64,000 nt of DNA, taken from an uncultured Alphaproteobacteria bacterium (GTDB lineage: Bacteria > Pseudomonadota > Alphaproteobacteria > HIMB59 > GCA-002718135). Location of the stretch: positions 152,349 to 216,348 of the forward strand of contig CACMQB010000001.1 of the NCBI GenBank assembly GCA_902615745.1, given 5' to 3'. Numbering within the stretch: position 1 is the first letter of the stretch; every line of letters begins with the position of its first letter. Shown here in pieces: positions 44,715-53,729 of the stretch. The position numbers and the translations under genes are program-made. The notes under the pieces are model-generated. The model was not told where the DNA came from. It did no database searches and was given only the letters and a program-made list of their open reading frames with translations.

Positions 44715-45715
44715 TAACGTACTATACCAGTTTTTTCATCCTTAATGTTTTTTTCTATTTTATTCTCAAATTCTCTTAATCTTTTATAGACACTTGCAAG
44801 TTCTATAATTGTAGGCCATGCTCTGAATAAATATTGTAGTGATCCTTCTACTCTTCCAAAAGCTCTTATAATTTGTTGCATAACACCAAGTGTCATTACC
44901 CCAGCGACAATTGCTGGTGCTAAAAAAATATACGCTGCAAGAACGTTCGCTTGTAGATAAGCTAATCTTCCAATACTAAAATAGAGATAATACAAATAAC
45001 TCTTAAAGTGAATTTCTCTAACGCCTTGAAAAAGTTCTTCTAATGATTTTGGTCTAATACTTCCATCATCTTCTGCGATAACTAAAATTTTTCTATAAGC
45101 AGCTTCTTTTTTTTGAAGATCATATTCAATACCAACTAGCCTTAGTAACCATGCTAGTACAATCATTAAAATTGTACCACCGACAGCCCATATAAATGCT
45201 CCAGACACTAAACCGTACTGCCAATCACCAAACCACAAGATTGGTATACCAACTGATAGAGTCATTAAGAGGGGGAAGAACTCTACTAATACTAGAACAG
45301 ATTCAATTAAACTGGTTCCAAGACCTTCCATAATTCTACTAAACTTAATGGTATCCTCCTGAACCCTTTGACTTGCACCTTCGATAGTTCTCGCTTGATC
45401 ATAAACACTATGGTACCACTCAACCATTGCTGTTCTCCATCTAAAAAGAAAATGGGAAGTTAGGAATGAAATTGCTAGTCCTAATGCAATTGAAATAGCA
45501 GCAAGTTGAGCAAAACTAAATAAGGCACCCATGTATTCTTGCATAGTTATAGCATTTGGTGTCCCAAGTGCTTTTTGGATCATGTCATAAAATTCACCAA
45601 ACCATTCGTTGATCTGAACATCAATCTGAACTTGGACCCATATAGAAGTAAGAATTACTACTGAGCCTACATAAGCCCATACATACCACTTTGGTTCAGT
45701 GAAAAATTTAAACAT
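44714..45715 (-). CDS. SbmA/BacA-like peptide transporter, short form
   Basis: SbmA/BacA proteins import peptides and modified peptide antibiotics across the inner membrane and matter for very-long-chain fatty acid modification in some alphaproteobacteria. The 333-residue protein matches the family from NEWFGEFYDMIQKAL, through HFLFRWRTAMVEWY and GASQRVQEDTIKFSRIMEGLG, to AAYRKILVIAEDDGS and MQQIIRAFGRVEGSLQYL. E. coli SbmA has 406 residues: the first ~75, including two membrane segments, appear to be missing here. No ATG further upstream restores them before an in-frame break. Confidence 0.85.
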   Translation of the reverse strand: MFKFFTEPKWYVWAYVGSVVILTSIWVQVQIDVQINEWFGEFYDMIQKALGTPNAITMQEYMGALFSFAQLAAISIALGLAISFLTSHFLFRWRTAMVEWYHSVYDQARTIEGASQRVQEDTIKFSRIMEGLGTSLIESVLVLVEFFPLLMTLSVGIPILWFGDWQYGLVSGAFIWAVGGTILMIVLAWLLRLVGIEYDLQKKEAAYRKILVIAEDDGSIRPKSLEELFQGVREIHFKSYLYYLYFSIGRLAYLQANVLAAYIFLAPAIVAGVMTLGVMQQIIRAFGRVEGSLQYLFRAWPTIIELASVYKRLREFENKIEKNIKDEKTGIVR

Positions 45716-45764
45716 TGTGTATATATATGTTCAATTAGATTTTAAAAAAGAAGGTAGGTATTAA

Positions 45765-45848
45765 TTATTTCTTCTTTTGACGCTTTTTGTTTCTTCTATA
45801 TTTAGAGCCTCTTTTACGTCTACCTCTATGTTTTTTTGGATATCCCAT
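45765..45848 (-). CDS. 27-residue highly basic peptide
   Basis: A complete ATG-to-TAA frame on the minus strand encodes MGYPKKHRGRRKRGSKYRRN followed by KKRQKKK. Sixteen of 27 residues are Lys or Arg. The composition is what one sees in tiny ribosome-associated proteins (bTHX-like or mS38/COX24-like), and random AT-rich sequence would not give such Arg/Gly codons. It stands alone in the 175-base space between the LysR and SbmA-like genes. I do not recognise its exact family; its function is unknown, and a nucleic-acid-binding role is inferred from charge only. Confidence 0.6.
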   Translation of the reverse strand: MGYPKKHRGRRKRGSKYRRNKKRQKKK

Positions 45849-45890
45849 AATGTAGATACGGTATACAAAAATAAAAAATTAAGTCAAAGA

Positions 45891-46778
45891 CTAATAATGC
45901 CAATCTTTAGCTTCATTAAATAAAAAATCTCTAAAAACTTCAAGTCTTCTATCGTTTTTAAAAGATTCAGAATAAACAAAGTATGTTTGATATGATGGAC
46001 CTTCTAGGTTTGGTAGAACACGTACAAGCTGAGGTTTGTCTGCAACCATGTAATCAGGTAGAGATGCTAAACCTCCACCTTTTTCAATTGCAAGTGACAT
46101 CGCGTAAATACTATTTACTCTAAATTTAGGTCGTCTTTTTGTTCCTTCTTTTCCAATTTTTAATATCCAATCAATATTAGAAACAGGAGAAGGTAATCCA
46201 GCTCCAAAGCAAATTAAATCATGTTTATCTAAATCATTTACATTTCTTGGTATTCCACTTTTTTGTAAGTAATCTGAAGAACCGTAAATGTGGTTATGAA
46301 AATTAACAAATTTTTTAAAAATTAAATTTGCCTGTGTTGGCTTCTTTACTCTAACTGCTACATCAGCAACTCTTGCAGATAAATCAACTTCTTCATCACT
46401 CATAATTAAATTTACATCTATCTCTGGATATTGATTAGCAAATTTAGTTATTTTTGGCGTGAGCCATGCTGATCCAAAACCAACAGTTGTGCTTACGGTT
46501 AATTTTCCTACTGGTTTAGTTTTTTTATCTAATAATTTTTTTTCAAAATCAGAAATTGAAAAATTAATTTGATTTACAGTATTAAATAAATTTTCACCTT
46601 GCTCTGTTAACCTTACACCTTTTTGATGTCTTATAAACAAGGGTGTCTTTAAATCGTATTCAAGATCTTGTATTTGTCTACTAAGCGCAGATTGACTGAT
46701 ATTTAGTTTGGCACTTGCCTTTGAAATGCTTCTTGAGATTGCAATTTCGTAAAATGATTTTAATTTATCCCAGTCCAT
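45891..46778 (-). CDS. LysR-family transcriptional regulator
   Basis: A 295-residue LysR regulator. The N-terminal winged HTH is clear (KLKSFYEIAISRSISKASAKL, LNISQSALSRQIQDLEYDL), followed by the effector domain with LTVSTTVGFGSAWLTPKI near residue 95 and VADVAVRVKKP near 135. Effector and targets are unknown. It overlaps the end of rpe by one base and is transcribed with it; such regulators often act on a divergent neighbour, but none is obvious here. Confidence 0.92.
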   Translation of the reverse strand: MDWDKLKSFYEIAISRSISKASAKLNISQSALSRQIQDLEYDLKTPLFIRHQKGVRLTEQGENLFNTVNQINFSISDFEKKLLDKKTKPVGKLTVSTTVGFGSAWLTPKITKFANQYPEIDVNLIMSDEEVDLSARVADVAVRVKKPTQANLIFKKFVNFHNHIYGSSDYLQKSGIPRNVNDLDKHDLICFGAGLPSPVSNIDWILKIGKEGTKRRPKFRVNSIYAMSLAIEKGGGLASLPDYMVADKPQLVRVLPNLEGPSYQTYFVYSESFKNDRRLEVFRDFLFNEAKDWHY

Positions 46779-47425
46779 TATTTTAAGGAATTTATAATTT
46801 CATAATAGTTATTTTGATTTTGAGATAATAAATAAGATCCTACTGCTAACACATCAGCCCCATTATCTTTACATATTTTTGCATTTTCATTATTTACTCC
46901 ACCATCAACAGCTATCTCATAGTTATAATTATTATTTTTTCTAATTTCATCTAAATCTTTAATTTTTTTCACTTGCTCATGCATAAATTTTTGACCACCA
47001 AAACCAGGTGTGACTGTCATAACTATTATTTGTTGCACTTCACTTAATAAATGATCAATATATGCAATATTTACCTTAGGGTGAATGGCTATTCCTGCTT
47101 TAATTTTAGCATCACTTATCATTTTAATAATTTCTTCTGGGTTATCATCAGCCTCAGGATGAAAAGTAATGATATCTGAGCCAGCTTCTACAAATTCATT
47201 GATATATTTCTTTACCGGTTTAATCATGAGATGCACATCTAAAATTTTAGAGGTAACCTTTCTTAATGATTTTACTATATTTGGTCCAAAAGTAATATTG
47301 GGGACATAATGGCCATCCATGATGTCTATATGAATATAATCAGCGCCATTTAGATCTAAAGATCTAACCTCTTCTTCTAATTTAAGAATATCTGCTGATA
47401 ATATTGATGGTGATATTTTTATCAT
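46778..47425 (-). CDS. rpe: ribulose-phosphate 3-epimerase
   Basis: Rpe interconverts ribulose-5-phosphate and xylulose-5-phosphate in the pentose phosphate pathway. The 215-residue TIM-barrel protein has SPSILSADILKLEEEV at residues 5-20, HIDIMDGHYVPNITFGP near 32-48 with metal-binding His and Asp, LDVHLMIKPV near 63, VTPGFGGQKFM near 136 and VDGGVNNENA near 170. Divergent from the cupin gene, with 38 bases between them. Confidence 0.95.
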   Translation of the reverse strand: MIKISPSILSADILKLEEEVRSLDLNGADYIHIDIMDGHYVPNITFGPNIVKSLRKVTSKILDVHLMIKPVKKYINEFVEAGSDIITFHPEADDNPEEIIKMISDAKIKAGIAIHPKVNIAYIDHLLSEVQQIIVMTVTPGFGGQKFMHEQVKKIKDLDEIRKNNNYNYEIAVDGGVNNENAKICKDNGADVLAVGSYLLSQNQNNYYEIINSLK

Positions 47426-47463
47426 TTATAAAGAGATATATAATATATAAATAAACATTCATA

Positions 47464-47808
47464 ATGAATTCTATCACAGAAAAACCTTGGGGATCCTTTG
47501 AGATACTAAAGTCAGGTAAAAAATTCCTAGTAAAAAAAATTTTTGTAAAACCAGGAGGAGTTTTATCTCTTCAAAGTCATGAACATAGATCTGAGCATTG
47601 GATTGTAGCTGAAGGAGAAGCTGAAGTCACAATTGACAAAAAAGTAATTAATTTAAAAGAAAATGAGAACATTTTTATTCCTAAAGGGGCAATTCATAGA
47701 ATGGCTAATAGAAAAGATCGTGATTTAGTTATTATAGAAATGTGGTACGGTGATAATCTTGATGAAAATGATATTAAAAGGCACGAAGACATTTATGAAA
47801 GAATTTAA
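47464..47808 (+). CDS. stand-alone cupin, mannose-6-phosphate isomerase type II-like
   Basis: A 114-residue single-domain cupin. EKPWGSFEIL at residues 6-15 and VKKIFVKPGGVLSLQSHEHRSEHW (in two blocks, near 22-46) with HxH...E metal ligands match the C-terminal isomerase domain of bifunctional ManC/AlgA proteins, as does IFIPKGAIHRMAN near 75. It lacks the nucleotidyltransferase domain. It could be a sugar-phosphate isomerase for surface polysaccharide; activity is inferred. Its stop overlaps the next gene's ATG by one base. Confidence 0.8.
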   Translation: MNSITEKPWGSFEILKSGKKFLVKKIFVKPGGVLSLQSHEHRSEHWIVAEGEAEVTIDKKVINLKENENIFIPKGAIHRMANRKDRDLVIIEMWYGDNLDENDIKRHEDIYERI

Positions 47809-48191
47809 TGCTTATTAATACTCCTATATCGCTTGGCGAACTTGTAGATAAAATTTCTATATTAATTATTAAACAGAAAAATATAACCGATGAAACTAAG
47901 CTTGATCATGTCAAAAAAGAATTAGATTTTCTCCAAAAGACATTGATGAATTATGTCCAACAAGAAGAAATAAATAATTATTTAGAAAATTTGATAAATA
48001 TTAATTCTAAACTCTGGAATATAGAAGATGATATTAGAGAGTGCGAAAGAAAAAAATTATTTGATCAATCATTTATTGATTTAGCTAGAAGTGTCTATTT
48101 TACAAATGATGAAAGAGCAAAAGTAAAAAATGTTATTAATAAAACTTTTGGCTCTGAATTAGTAGAGGTAAAATCTTATGAGGAATATTAA
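47808..48191 (+). CDS. DUF6165-family protein
   Basis: A 127-residue helical protein with the N-terminal motif PISLGELVDKISILIIKQKNI, then coiled-coil-like helices (LDHVKKELDFLQKTL, INSKLWNIEDDIRECERKK) and ARSVYFTNDERAKVKNVINKTFGSELVEVKSY. The SLGELVDKISIL opening and the NDERAKVK segment match what I recall of DUF6165, a family of unknown function often near polysaccharide genes. It is coupled to the upstream cupin and converges with the polyprenyl synthase gene. Confidence 0.72.
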   Translation: MLINTPISLGELVDKISILIIKQKNITDETKLDHVKKELDFLQKTLMNYVQQEEINNYLENLININSKLWNIEDDIRECERKKLFDQSFIDLARSVYFTNDERAKVKNVINKTFGSELVEVKSYEEY

Positions 48192-49229
48192 TTAATAAAT
48201 CCTTGAAACACTTTTTGTAACAAGAGATACTAATTTTTCTTTGTAAATGTTATCTTTAAATATATCAACTGAGTCTACAGCTACATTTGAAAAGTGATTA
48301 GCTCTTGTTAGAGTATCCTCAATACATTGGTATTTATTTATTATTTCTAAAGCCATTTCAAAATCACCATCATTTTGGTTAAGATCAGATATTGTTCTTT
48401 CCCAAAACTTTTTTTCTTTATCATTTGATCTTCCATAAGCTAAAATTATTGGAAGAGTAATTTTACCTTCTTTAAAATCATCTCCAGTATTTTTTCCTAA
48501 TATTTTTTTGTTTGAAGAATAATCAATAGCATCGTCAATTAATTGAAAAGTCATGCCAAAGTTTGTTCCAAATGATTTCAATGCATTAACCTCGGCTTGT
48601 GTTCCATGACCACTAATTGATCCAACTTGACATGCTGCACTAAATAAAGAGGCAGTTTTAGCATTTACAACTTCAAAATAAATATTTTCATTTATTTCTA
48701 AATTTTTATCATTAACAAGTTCTAAAACTTCTCCCTCAGAAATTACAACACTAGTATCTGCTAATATTTTTAACGTTTCAGTATTTCCATATTTTGTCAT
48801 TAGTTGAAAAGCTCTACTGAATAAAAAATCACCAACTAATACACTTGTTTTATTTTTCCATTTCTCATTTGCTGTCGGTTTTCCTCGTCTTTGTTTACTC
48901 TCATCTATTACATCATCATGTAATAGTGTTGCTGTGTGAATAAATTCTACTGCTGCAGATAGACCGATATGATTCATTTTATTTTCAATTTCACTAGTTC
49001 CATTTCTTGTCATATGAAAACTTGAAACAGTTAAAAGAGGTCGTAATCTTTTACCACCTGATAAGATAAGGTATTTTCCAACTTCATGAACTAAAGGTAC
49101 ATTACTATCTAATTTATCAAGAATTATGGTGTTTACGGATACTAAATCTTCTTTGCATAGATCTGTTAATTCTCTTATTTCATCTTCAAATGAAAAATCT
49201 TTTTTTATAAGTGGAAGAACATTATCCAT
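48192..49229 (-). CDS. ispB: long-chain polyprenyl diphosphate synthase (ubiquinone side chain)
   Basis: Trans-prenyltransferase that builds the C40-C50 tail of ubiquinone. The 345-residue protein has the first Asp-rich motif LLHDDVIDESKQRRGKPTAN near residue 103-122, with GGKRLRPLL near 58, and the second motif FQLIDDAIDYSSN near 228. Small residues before the first motif suit long products, but the chain length (octa- or decaprenyl) cannot be read off. It is a single gene, with a ~110-base space to the divergent sppA-like gene. Confidence 0.9.
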   Translation of the reverse strand: MDNVLPLIKKDFSFEDEIRELTDLCKEDLVSVNTIILDKLDSNVPLVHEVGKYLILSGGKRLRPLLTVSSFHMTRNGTSEIENKMNHIGLSAAVEFIHTATLLHDDVIDESKQRRGKPTANEKWKNKTSVLVGDFLFSRAFQLMTKYGNTETLKILADTSVVISEGEVLELVNDKNLEINENIYFEVVNAKTASLFSAACQVGSISGHGTQAEVNALKSFGTNFGMTFQLIDDAIDYSSNKKILGKNTGDDFKEGKITLPIILAYGRSNDKEKKFWERTISDLNQNDGDFEMALEIINKYQCIEDTLTRANHFSNVAVDSVDIFKDNIYKEKLVSLVTKSVSRIY

Positions 49230-49358
49230 ATTGTTTAACTATTAGAATATTATGTTAATTCATTAACTTAATTGACGCACTTAAACTCAAATTACCAAAA
49301 TTACAAACAAATGCTACATAACGCTTTAAGAAAAGATTAACATTTGTTATTAGATATT

Positions 49359-50174
49359 ATGTTTAAAAGGTTATTTTCAAAGAGTACTACAATACCAGTT
49401 TTACGTTTATCTGGCATTATATCTTCACAGTCTGGCTTAACAGGTTCTGGTTTAGCAATCAATAATTTAGAAAAGTTAATTGATAAGTTATTTGCTGATA
49501 AAAAATCTCCTGTTGTAGGTTTGGTCATTAATTCACCTGGAGGTTCTCCTACACAATCCTCTTTAATAGCAAAAAGGATCATTGATCTGGCTAAGGAAAA
49601 AAACAAAAAAGTTTTAGCATTCGTTGAGGATGTTGCAGCTTCTGGTGGTTATTGGTTAGCATGTGCTGCTGATGAAATATATATTGATCAAAATTCTGTT
49701 ATTGGATCAATAGGTGTTATTTCACCAGGTTTTGGTTTTGTTGATCTTCTGAAAAAAGTTGGAATTGAAAGAAGAGTGTATACTTCTGGAAAAAGTAAAA
49801 GTTTTCTTGATCCTTTTAAAGAAGAAAAACAGGAAGACATTGATAGATTAAAAAATATTCAAGAACAAATTCATAATAATTTTATTAATTATGTAAAAGA
49901 TAGAAGAGGTTCAAAACTCGATCAGAATAAATTAGATGACATCTTTTCTGGTTTATTTTGGGTTGGTAATAAAGCTATCGATTTAGGTTTAGCAGATGGT
50001 ATTGGTGCAATAAAACCAATTTTAGAAGAGAAGTTTGGAAAAAAAATTAAAATTAAAATAATCAGTCAAAAAAAATCATTTTTACAACGTAGGTTTTCTT
50101 CTTCAATATTTAATTCTGATGAAATTTTAAATAAAATTGAAGAACGAATTATGTTTTCTAGGTTTGGTTTGTAA
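49359..50174 (+). CDS. sppA: signal peptide peptidase SppA-like S49 protease
   Basis: Membrane-associated serine protease that degrades cleaved signal peptides. The protein (271 residues from this start) is the short single-domain form. It has VINSPGGSPTQSSLIA near residue 55-70, the nucleophile serine in DVAASGGYWLACAADEIY near 92-109, SVIGSIGVISPGFGF near 118 and YTSGKSKSFLDPF near 145 with the catalytic lysine. ATG 49359 is preferred over an in-frame TTG at 49344. The stop overlaps the start of the following small gene. Confidence 0.92.
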   Translation: MFKRLFSKSTTIPVLRLSGIISSQSGLTGSGLAINNLEKLIDKLFADKKSPVVGLVINSPGGSPTQSSLIAKRIIDLAKEKNKKVLAFVEDVAASGGYWLACAADEIYIDQNSVIGSIGVISPGFGFVDLLKKVGIERRVYTSGKSKSFLDPFKEEKQEDIDRLKNIQEQIHNNFINYVKDRRGSKLDQNKLDDIFSGLFWVGNKAIDLGLADGIGAIKPILEEKFGKKIKIKIISQKKSFLQRRFSSSIFNSDEILNKIEERIMFSRFGL

Positions 50175-50335
50175 TGAAATTTCTAGTTTTAGTTGTAATT
50201 TTAGCTTCTATTTTATTATTTTTAAGATTTAAGAAAAAAAAACAAGACAAATTCACTAATAATAAAGTAAATAATGACTCAATAATCGATTTAGAGAAAG
50301 ATCCAAGAACGAAAGAATATAAACCAAAAGATTAA
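50174..50335 (+). CDS. 53-residue single-pass membrane protein
   Basis: A short frame starting [19 protein letters not shown] and continuing with a Lys-rich cytoplasmic stretch (KKKKQDKF) and ending [14 protein letters not shown]. It starts on the last base of sppA and stops 7 bases before glyS, so it is squeezed between two cotranscribed genes and is very likely real. One N-terminal membrane helix (about residues 2-18) is visible. The DPRTKEYKP ending recalls small alphaproteobacterial hypothetical proteins with a DPxTGxYxP motif. Function unknown. Confidence 0.68.
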   Translation: MKFLVLVVILASILLFLRFKKKKQDKFTNNKVNNDSIIDLEKDPRTKEYKPKD

Positions 50336-50342
50336 GAGTTAT

Positions 50343-51704
50343 ATGACTGCACAAACAATGGAAGAGTTAGTTTCTCTTTGTAAAAGAAGAGGTTTTCTAT
50401 TTCAATCAAATGACATCTATGGTGGTATTAAGGGTTTATATGATTATGGCCCAATGGGCGTTGAATTCAAAAATAATCTTAAACAAGCTTGGTGGAAATC
50501 AATGGTATATGAACGAGATGATACCGAAGGTTTGGATGCCTCAATTTTAAGTTCTCCAGTAGTTTTAAAACATTCAGGTCATGAAGATACTTTTACCGAT
50601 CCTTTAGTTGATTGTCGCGCATGTAAATCAAGGTGGAGAGCAGATCAATTATTAGAAAATAATAAATGCCCAAATTGTAAATCGGAAGATCTTACTGAGC
50701 CAAGACCTTTTAATTTAATGTTTAAAACTGCAATTGGGCCAGTAGATGATGGTTTGTCATTTGCATATTTAAGACCAGAAACCTGTCAGCAAATTTTTAC
50801 TAATTTTAAAAATATATTAGATTCAACTTCAAGAACTGTTCCTTTTGGTATCGCACAAATGGGAAAAGCATTTAGAAATGAAATAACACCTCGTAATTTT
50901 ATCTTTAGAGTTAGAGAATTTGAACAAATGGAATTAGAGTTTTTTGTTAAACCAGGTACTGATGATGAATGGCATGAATATTGGATAAATAAAAGAATAG
51001 AATGGTGGGTTAATCAAGGAATAAAAAAAGAAAATTTAAAAAAAATTGAAGTAGAAAAAAATGAATTAGCTCACTACTCAAAAAGAACTGTTGATATCAA
51101 TTATGTGTTTCCCCACGGTGAAGAGGAACTAGAAGGGGTGGCCAATAGAACTGACTTTGACTTAGGTTCTCATACTAAAAATCAAAATGATTTTAAAATT
51201 ACATCAGAAGTTATGAAAAACTCCTCTTCAACTACAAAATTAGCTGTTCAAGATTTAGAAGAAAAAAAATGGTATATTCCTTACGTAATTGAGCCATCAG
51301 CTGGTGTTGATAGAGGAGTTCTTGCTTTGTTAAATGAAGCTTATCGTGAAGAAAATGTAGATAAAGATAATAAAAGAATTCTTTTATCTCTAAAACCTCA
51401 TCTTTCACCTATTAAAGCTGCAGTTATTCCTCTCAAAAAGAATAATGAGGAATTAGTTAATTTATCTAAAGAAATAAAATCTAATCTACAGAAATTGGGA
51501 TTGGGTAGAGTTGTTTTAGAAAATTCAGGAAACATTGGTAAGAATTATAGAAGACATGATGAAATAGGAACACCAATTTGTTTAACTGTAGATTTTGAAA
51601 CTCTAGAAGATAAAAGTGTTACTGTTAGGGATAGAGATACTATGAAACAGGAAAGAGTTTCTATCGAAAATTTATCTGAATATTACAAAAAATATTTTAA
51701 TTAA
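50343..51704 (+). CDS. glyS: glycine--tRNA ligase, single-chain (alpha2) type
   Basis: Charges tRNA-Gly. The 453-residue protein is the homodimeric class II type also found in archaea, eukaryotes and some bacteria, not the alpha2-beta2 GlyQ/GlyS enzyme. Landmarks are [16 protein letters not shown] at residues 13-28, [16 protein letters not shown] near 30, a zinc-like pair CRACKSRW...CPNCKS near 92-115, [10 protein letters not shown] near 143 and [21 protein letters not shown] near 180-200. ATVIPLKKN-like AAVIPLKKN marks the anticodon-binding domain near 360. Starts 8 bases after the small membrane protein gene. Confidence 0.95.
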   Translation: MTAQTMEELVSLCKRRGFLFQSNDIYGGIKGLYDYGPMGVEFKNNLKQAWWKSMVYERDDTEGLDASILSSPVVLKHSGHEDTFTDPLVDCRACKSRWRADQLLENNKCPNCKSEDLTEPRPFNLMFKTAIGPVDDGLSFAYLRPETCQQIFTNFKNILDSTSRTVPFGIAQMGKAFRNEITPRNFIFRVREFEQMELEFFVKPGTDDEWHEYWINKRIEWWVNQGIKKENLKKIEVEKNELAHYSKRTVDINYVFPHGEEELEGVANRTDFDLGSHTKNQNDFKITSEVMKNSSSTTKLAVQDLEEKKWYIPYVIEPSAGVDRGVLALLNEAYREENVDKDNKRILLSLKPHLSPIKAAVIPLKKNNEELVNLSKEIKSNLQKLGLGRVVLENSGNIGKNYRRHDEIGTPICLTVDFETLEDKSVTVRDRDTMKQERVSIENLSEYYKKYFN

Positions 51705-51713
51705 TAAAATTGT

Positions 51714-52862
51714 ATGAAAAAAATTAGTGATATTCATGCAATAAAAATTATATTTTTTATAACTGCTTGTTATGTAGGTTTATGGGCTATCAGGATACCT
51801 ACCATAAAGGATCAACTTCAAACTGATTATGTTGGTGTTGGATATATTATGTTATCATTTGCAATTGGTTCAATTGTTGCAATGATTTTTGCAAATGCTC
51901 TTATTCTGAAAACTTCTACAAAATCTATTTTAACATTTACCTTAATTGCCGAAGGTTGTTTGTGGTTGCCAGTACCTTTCATTCAAGAGTTATGGCTTTT
52001 TATGGTTTTCTCATTTGTTTTTGGTATGAGTTATGGTGCATTCGAAATAGCATGCAATGTTTATGCATCAAATTTAGAAGTTAGAGAAAAAAAATCAATG
52101 ATGTCAGGGTTTCATGCATTTTGGAGTCTTGGAGTTTTATTTGGATCTCTAATTACAAGCTTTTTACTAGAGTGGAATTATTCTTTTATTTTTAATATAC
52201 TTTTGTATGTAATCATTCTTCTTCCTTTGAGTTTGTATTTTGTACTTTGTTTAGAGTCACAAGTTGAAACAAAATCAGAAGACTCCAGTCAAAAAAATAT
52301 ATTTTTTATTTGGCCCTTACTTATTTTTTTATTAGCATTAATTGCAATGGCAAACGCTCTTACGGAAGGAAGTGTTGATGCATGGGGAGCTCTCTATATG
52401 AGAGATTTTATTCAAGTTGATGGTTTCTATATTGGCTTAGCAACTCTAAGTTTTAATATTTTTATGGTTATTGGAAGATTTAGTGGTGATTGGGTAAGAG
52501 ATAAAATCGGAGTTTTTCTTTTGATTTTCTTTTTATTTTTATCGACGATTACAAGTTTAATAATTTTATCTAATTTTAGCAGTATTTATGCAGCTATTAT
52601 TGGTTTTTCACTATTAGGTATCGGAGCATCTTCAATTGTTCCTATCGCATATAGTTTAGCTGGAAAAATTAAAGGAATTGACAGTGGAGTAGGGATAACA
52701 ATAATTTCAATTGCAGTTTATGGAACATTTATAGGGGCTCCAGCTTCATTAGGATTTATTGCAAACAACTATGGAATTAATAATATATTTATTCCAATGC
52801 TAATAATTTTTATAATTTTAATAATTCCAGTTAGTTTTTATAGAAAAAAATTTTCAGTTTAA
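51714..52862 (+). CDS. major facilitator superfamily transporter (YbjJ-like)
   Basis: A 382-residue protein with about 12 hydrophobic segments. The N-terminal half has GLWAIRIPTIKDQL and GFHAFWSLGVLFGSL near residue 138. The second half opens with NALTEGSVDAWGALYMRD near 215-232, a motif I associate with the YbjJ-type MFS family, followed by GRFSGDWVRDKIG near 255. Substrate unknown. It converges with ygfZ over 9 bases and follows glyS by 9. Confidence 0.8.
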   Translation: MKKISDIHAIKIIFFITACYVGLWAIRIPTIKDQLQTDYVGVGYIMLSFAIGSIVAMIFANALILKTSTKSILTFTLIAEGCLWLPVPFIQELWLFMVFSFVFGMSYGAFEIACNVYASNLEVREKKSMMSGFHAFWSLGVLFGSLITSFLLEWNYSFIFNILLYVIILLPLSLYFVLCLESQVETKSEDSSQKNIFFIWPLLIFLLALIAMANALTEGSVDAWGALYMRDFIQVDGFYIGLATLSFNIFMVIGRFSGDWVRDKIGVFLLIFFLFLSTITSLIILSNFSSIYAAIIGFSLLGIGASSIVPIAYSLAGKIKGIDSGVGITIISIAVYGTFIGAPASLGFIANNYGINNIFIPMLIIFIILIIPVSFYRKKFSV

Positions 52863-53684
52863 AAAATCAAAAGATAATGAATCATTAATTACTAAATTTA
52901 GATTTTTATTTTTTATTTCATTAACAAAATTAATATTTAATGCTGCAAAAATATTTGAATTTGCTTTTGATACAATTGTACCTATTTTTTTATTATCTAC
53001 TATCAACTCATCTCCCTCTAGCACATCTCCATTTTTTATTTTTAGAGCGTAAAGTTTTTTCTTGAGTAATCCACGGTATTTCATTCTTGCTGTAATTTCT
53101 TGACCCACATAGCATCCCTTATCCCAATCAATAGCATTTAAATTATCAAAATTATTTTCCAATAATAAAGATTTATTTTCTAAAATATCAAATGGTGAAT
53201 AGGGTGTTGTATGATTAATTAAAATTTCATGATATTCTGTTTCATTAATTTCTTTCAATCTCTCTTTTTCAATTAAAATTTTTTTATCCGTTATAAGTTT
53301 TTTACCTAAGTTTATATTTCTAGGATCATTTAAATAAACATTATAATCACCTTCATAATCTAAATTAAATAATGAATAAGAATATAGATTATTAATTTCA
53401 GTAATTTCTATATCAGAGCGAAGTTTATAAATTTTAAATCGTCCTAATAAATTACTATAAAATTTATCATTAGTTTCAAAAATATAGTTTTCATTTAAAT
53501 TGAATATAAAAAAATCTGCTAAAAATTTACCCTGAGGTGTTAATAGACATGAATAAATAATTGATCCATCATTACATTTTTCAATGTCATTAGTAATTAA
53601 ATTTTGAATAAATGATTTACTATCTTTTCCAGAAATCTCAAAAAATCTTGAATTCAGATGATGAAAAAAGTATTTATCTTTCAT
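52854..53684 (-). CDS. ygfZ: YgfZ/GcvT-like folate-binding Fe-S maturation protein
   Basis: YgfZ supports maturation or repair of certain iron-sulfur enzymes in a folate-dependent way. The 276-residue protein has the diagnostic motif KGCYVGQEITARMKYRG near residue 188-204 with the conserved cysteine, and the N-terminal FEISGKDSKSFIQNLITNDI typical of the GcvT fold. Slightly shorter than E. coli YgfZ (326). It stands alone on the minus strand. Confidence 0.9.
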   Translation of the reverse strand: MKDKYFFHHLNSRFFEISGKDSKSFIQNLITNDIEKCNDGSIIYSCLLTPQGKFLADFFIFNLNENYIFETNDKFYSNLLGRFKIYKLRSDIEITEINNLYSYSLFNLDYEGDYNVYLNDPRNINLGKKLITDKKILIEKERLKEINETEYHEILINHTTPYSPFDILENKSLLLENNFDNLNAIDWDKGCYVGQEITARMKYRGLLKKKLYALKIKNGDVLEGDELIVDNKKIGTIVSKANSNIFAALNINFVNEIKNKNLNLVINDSLSFDFLN

Positions 53685-53729
53685 AATTATCTAAATATAT
53701 ATTGAATATATTAAAAGTGTAATATTTCT

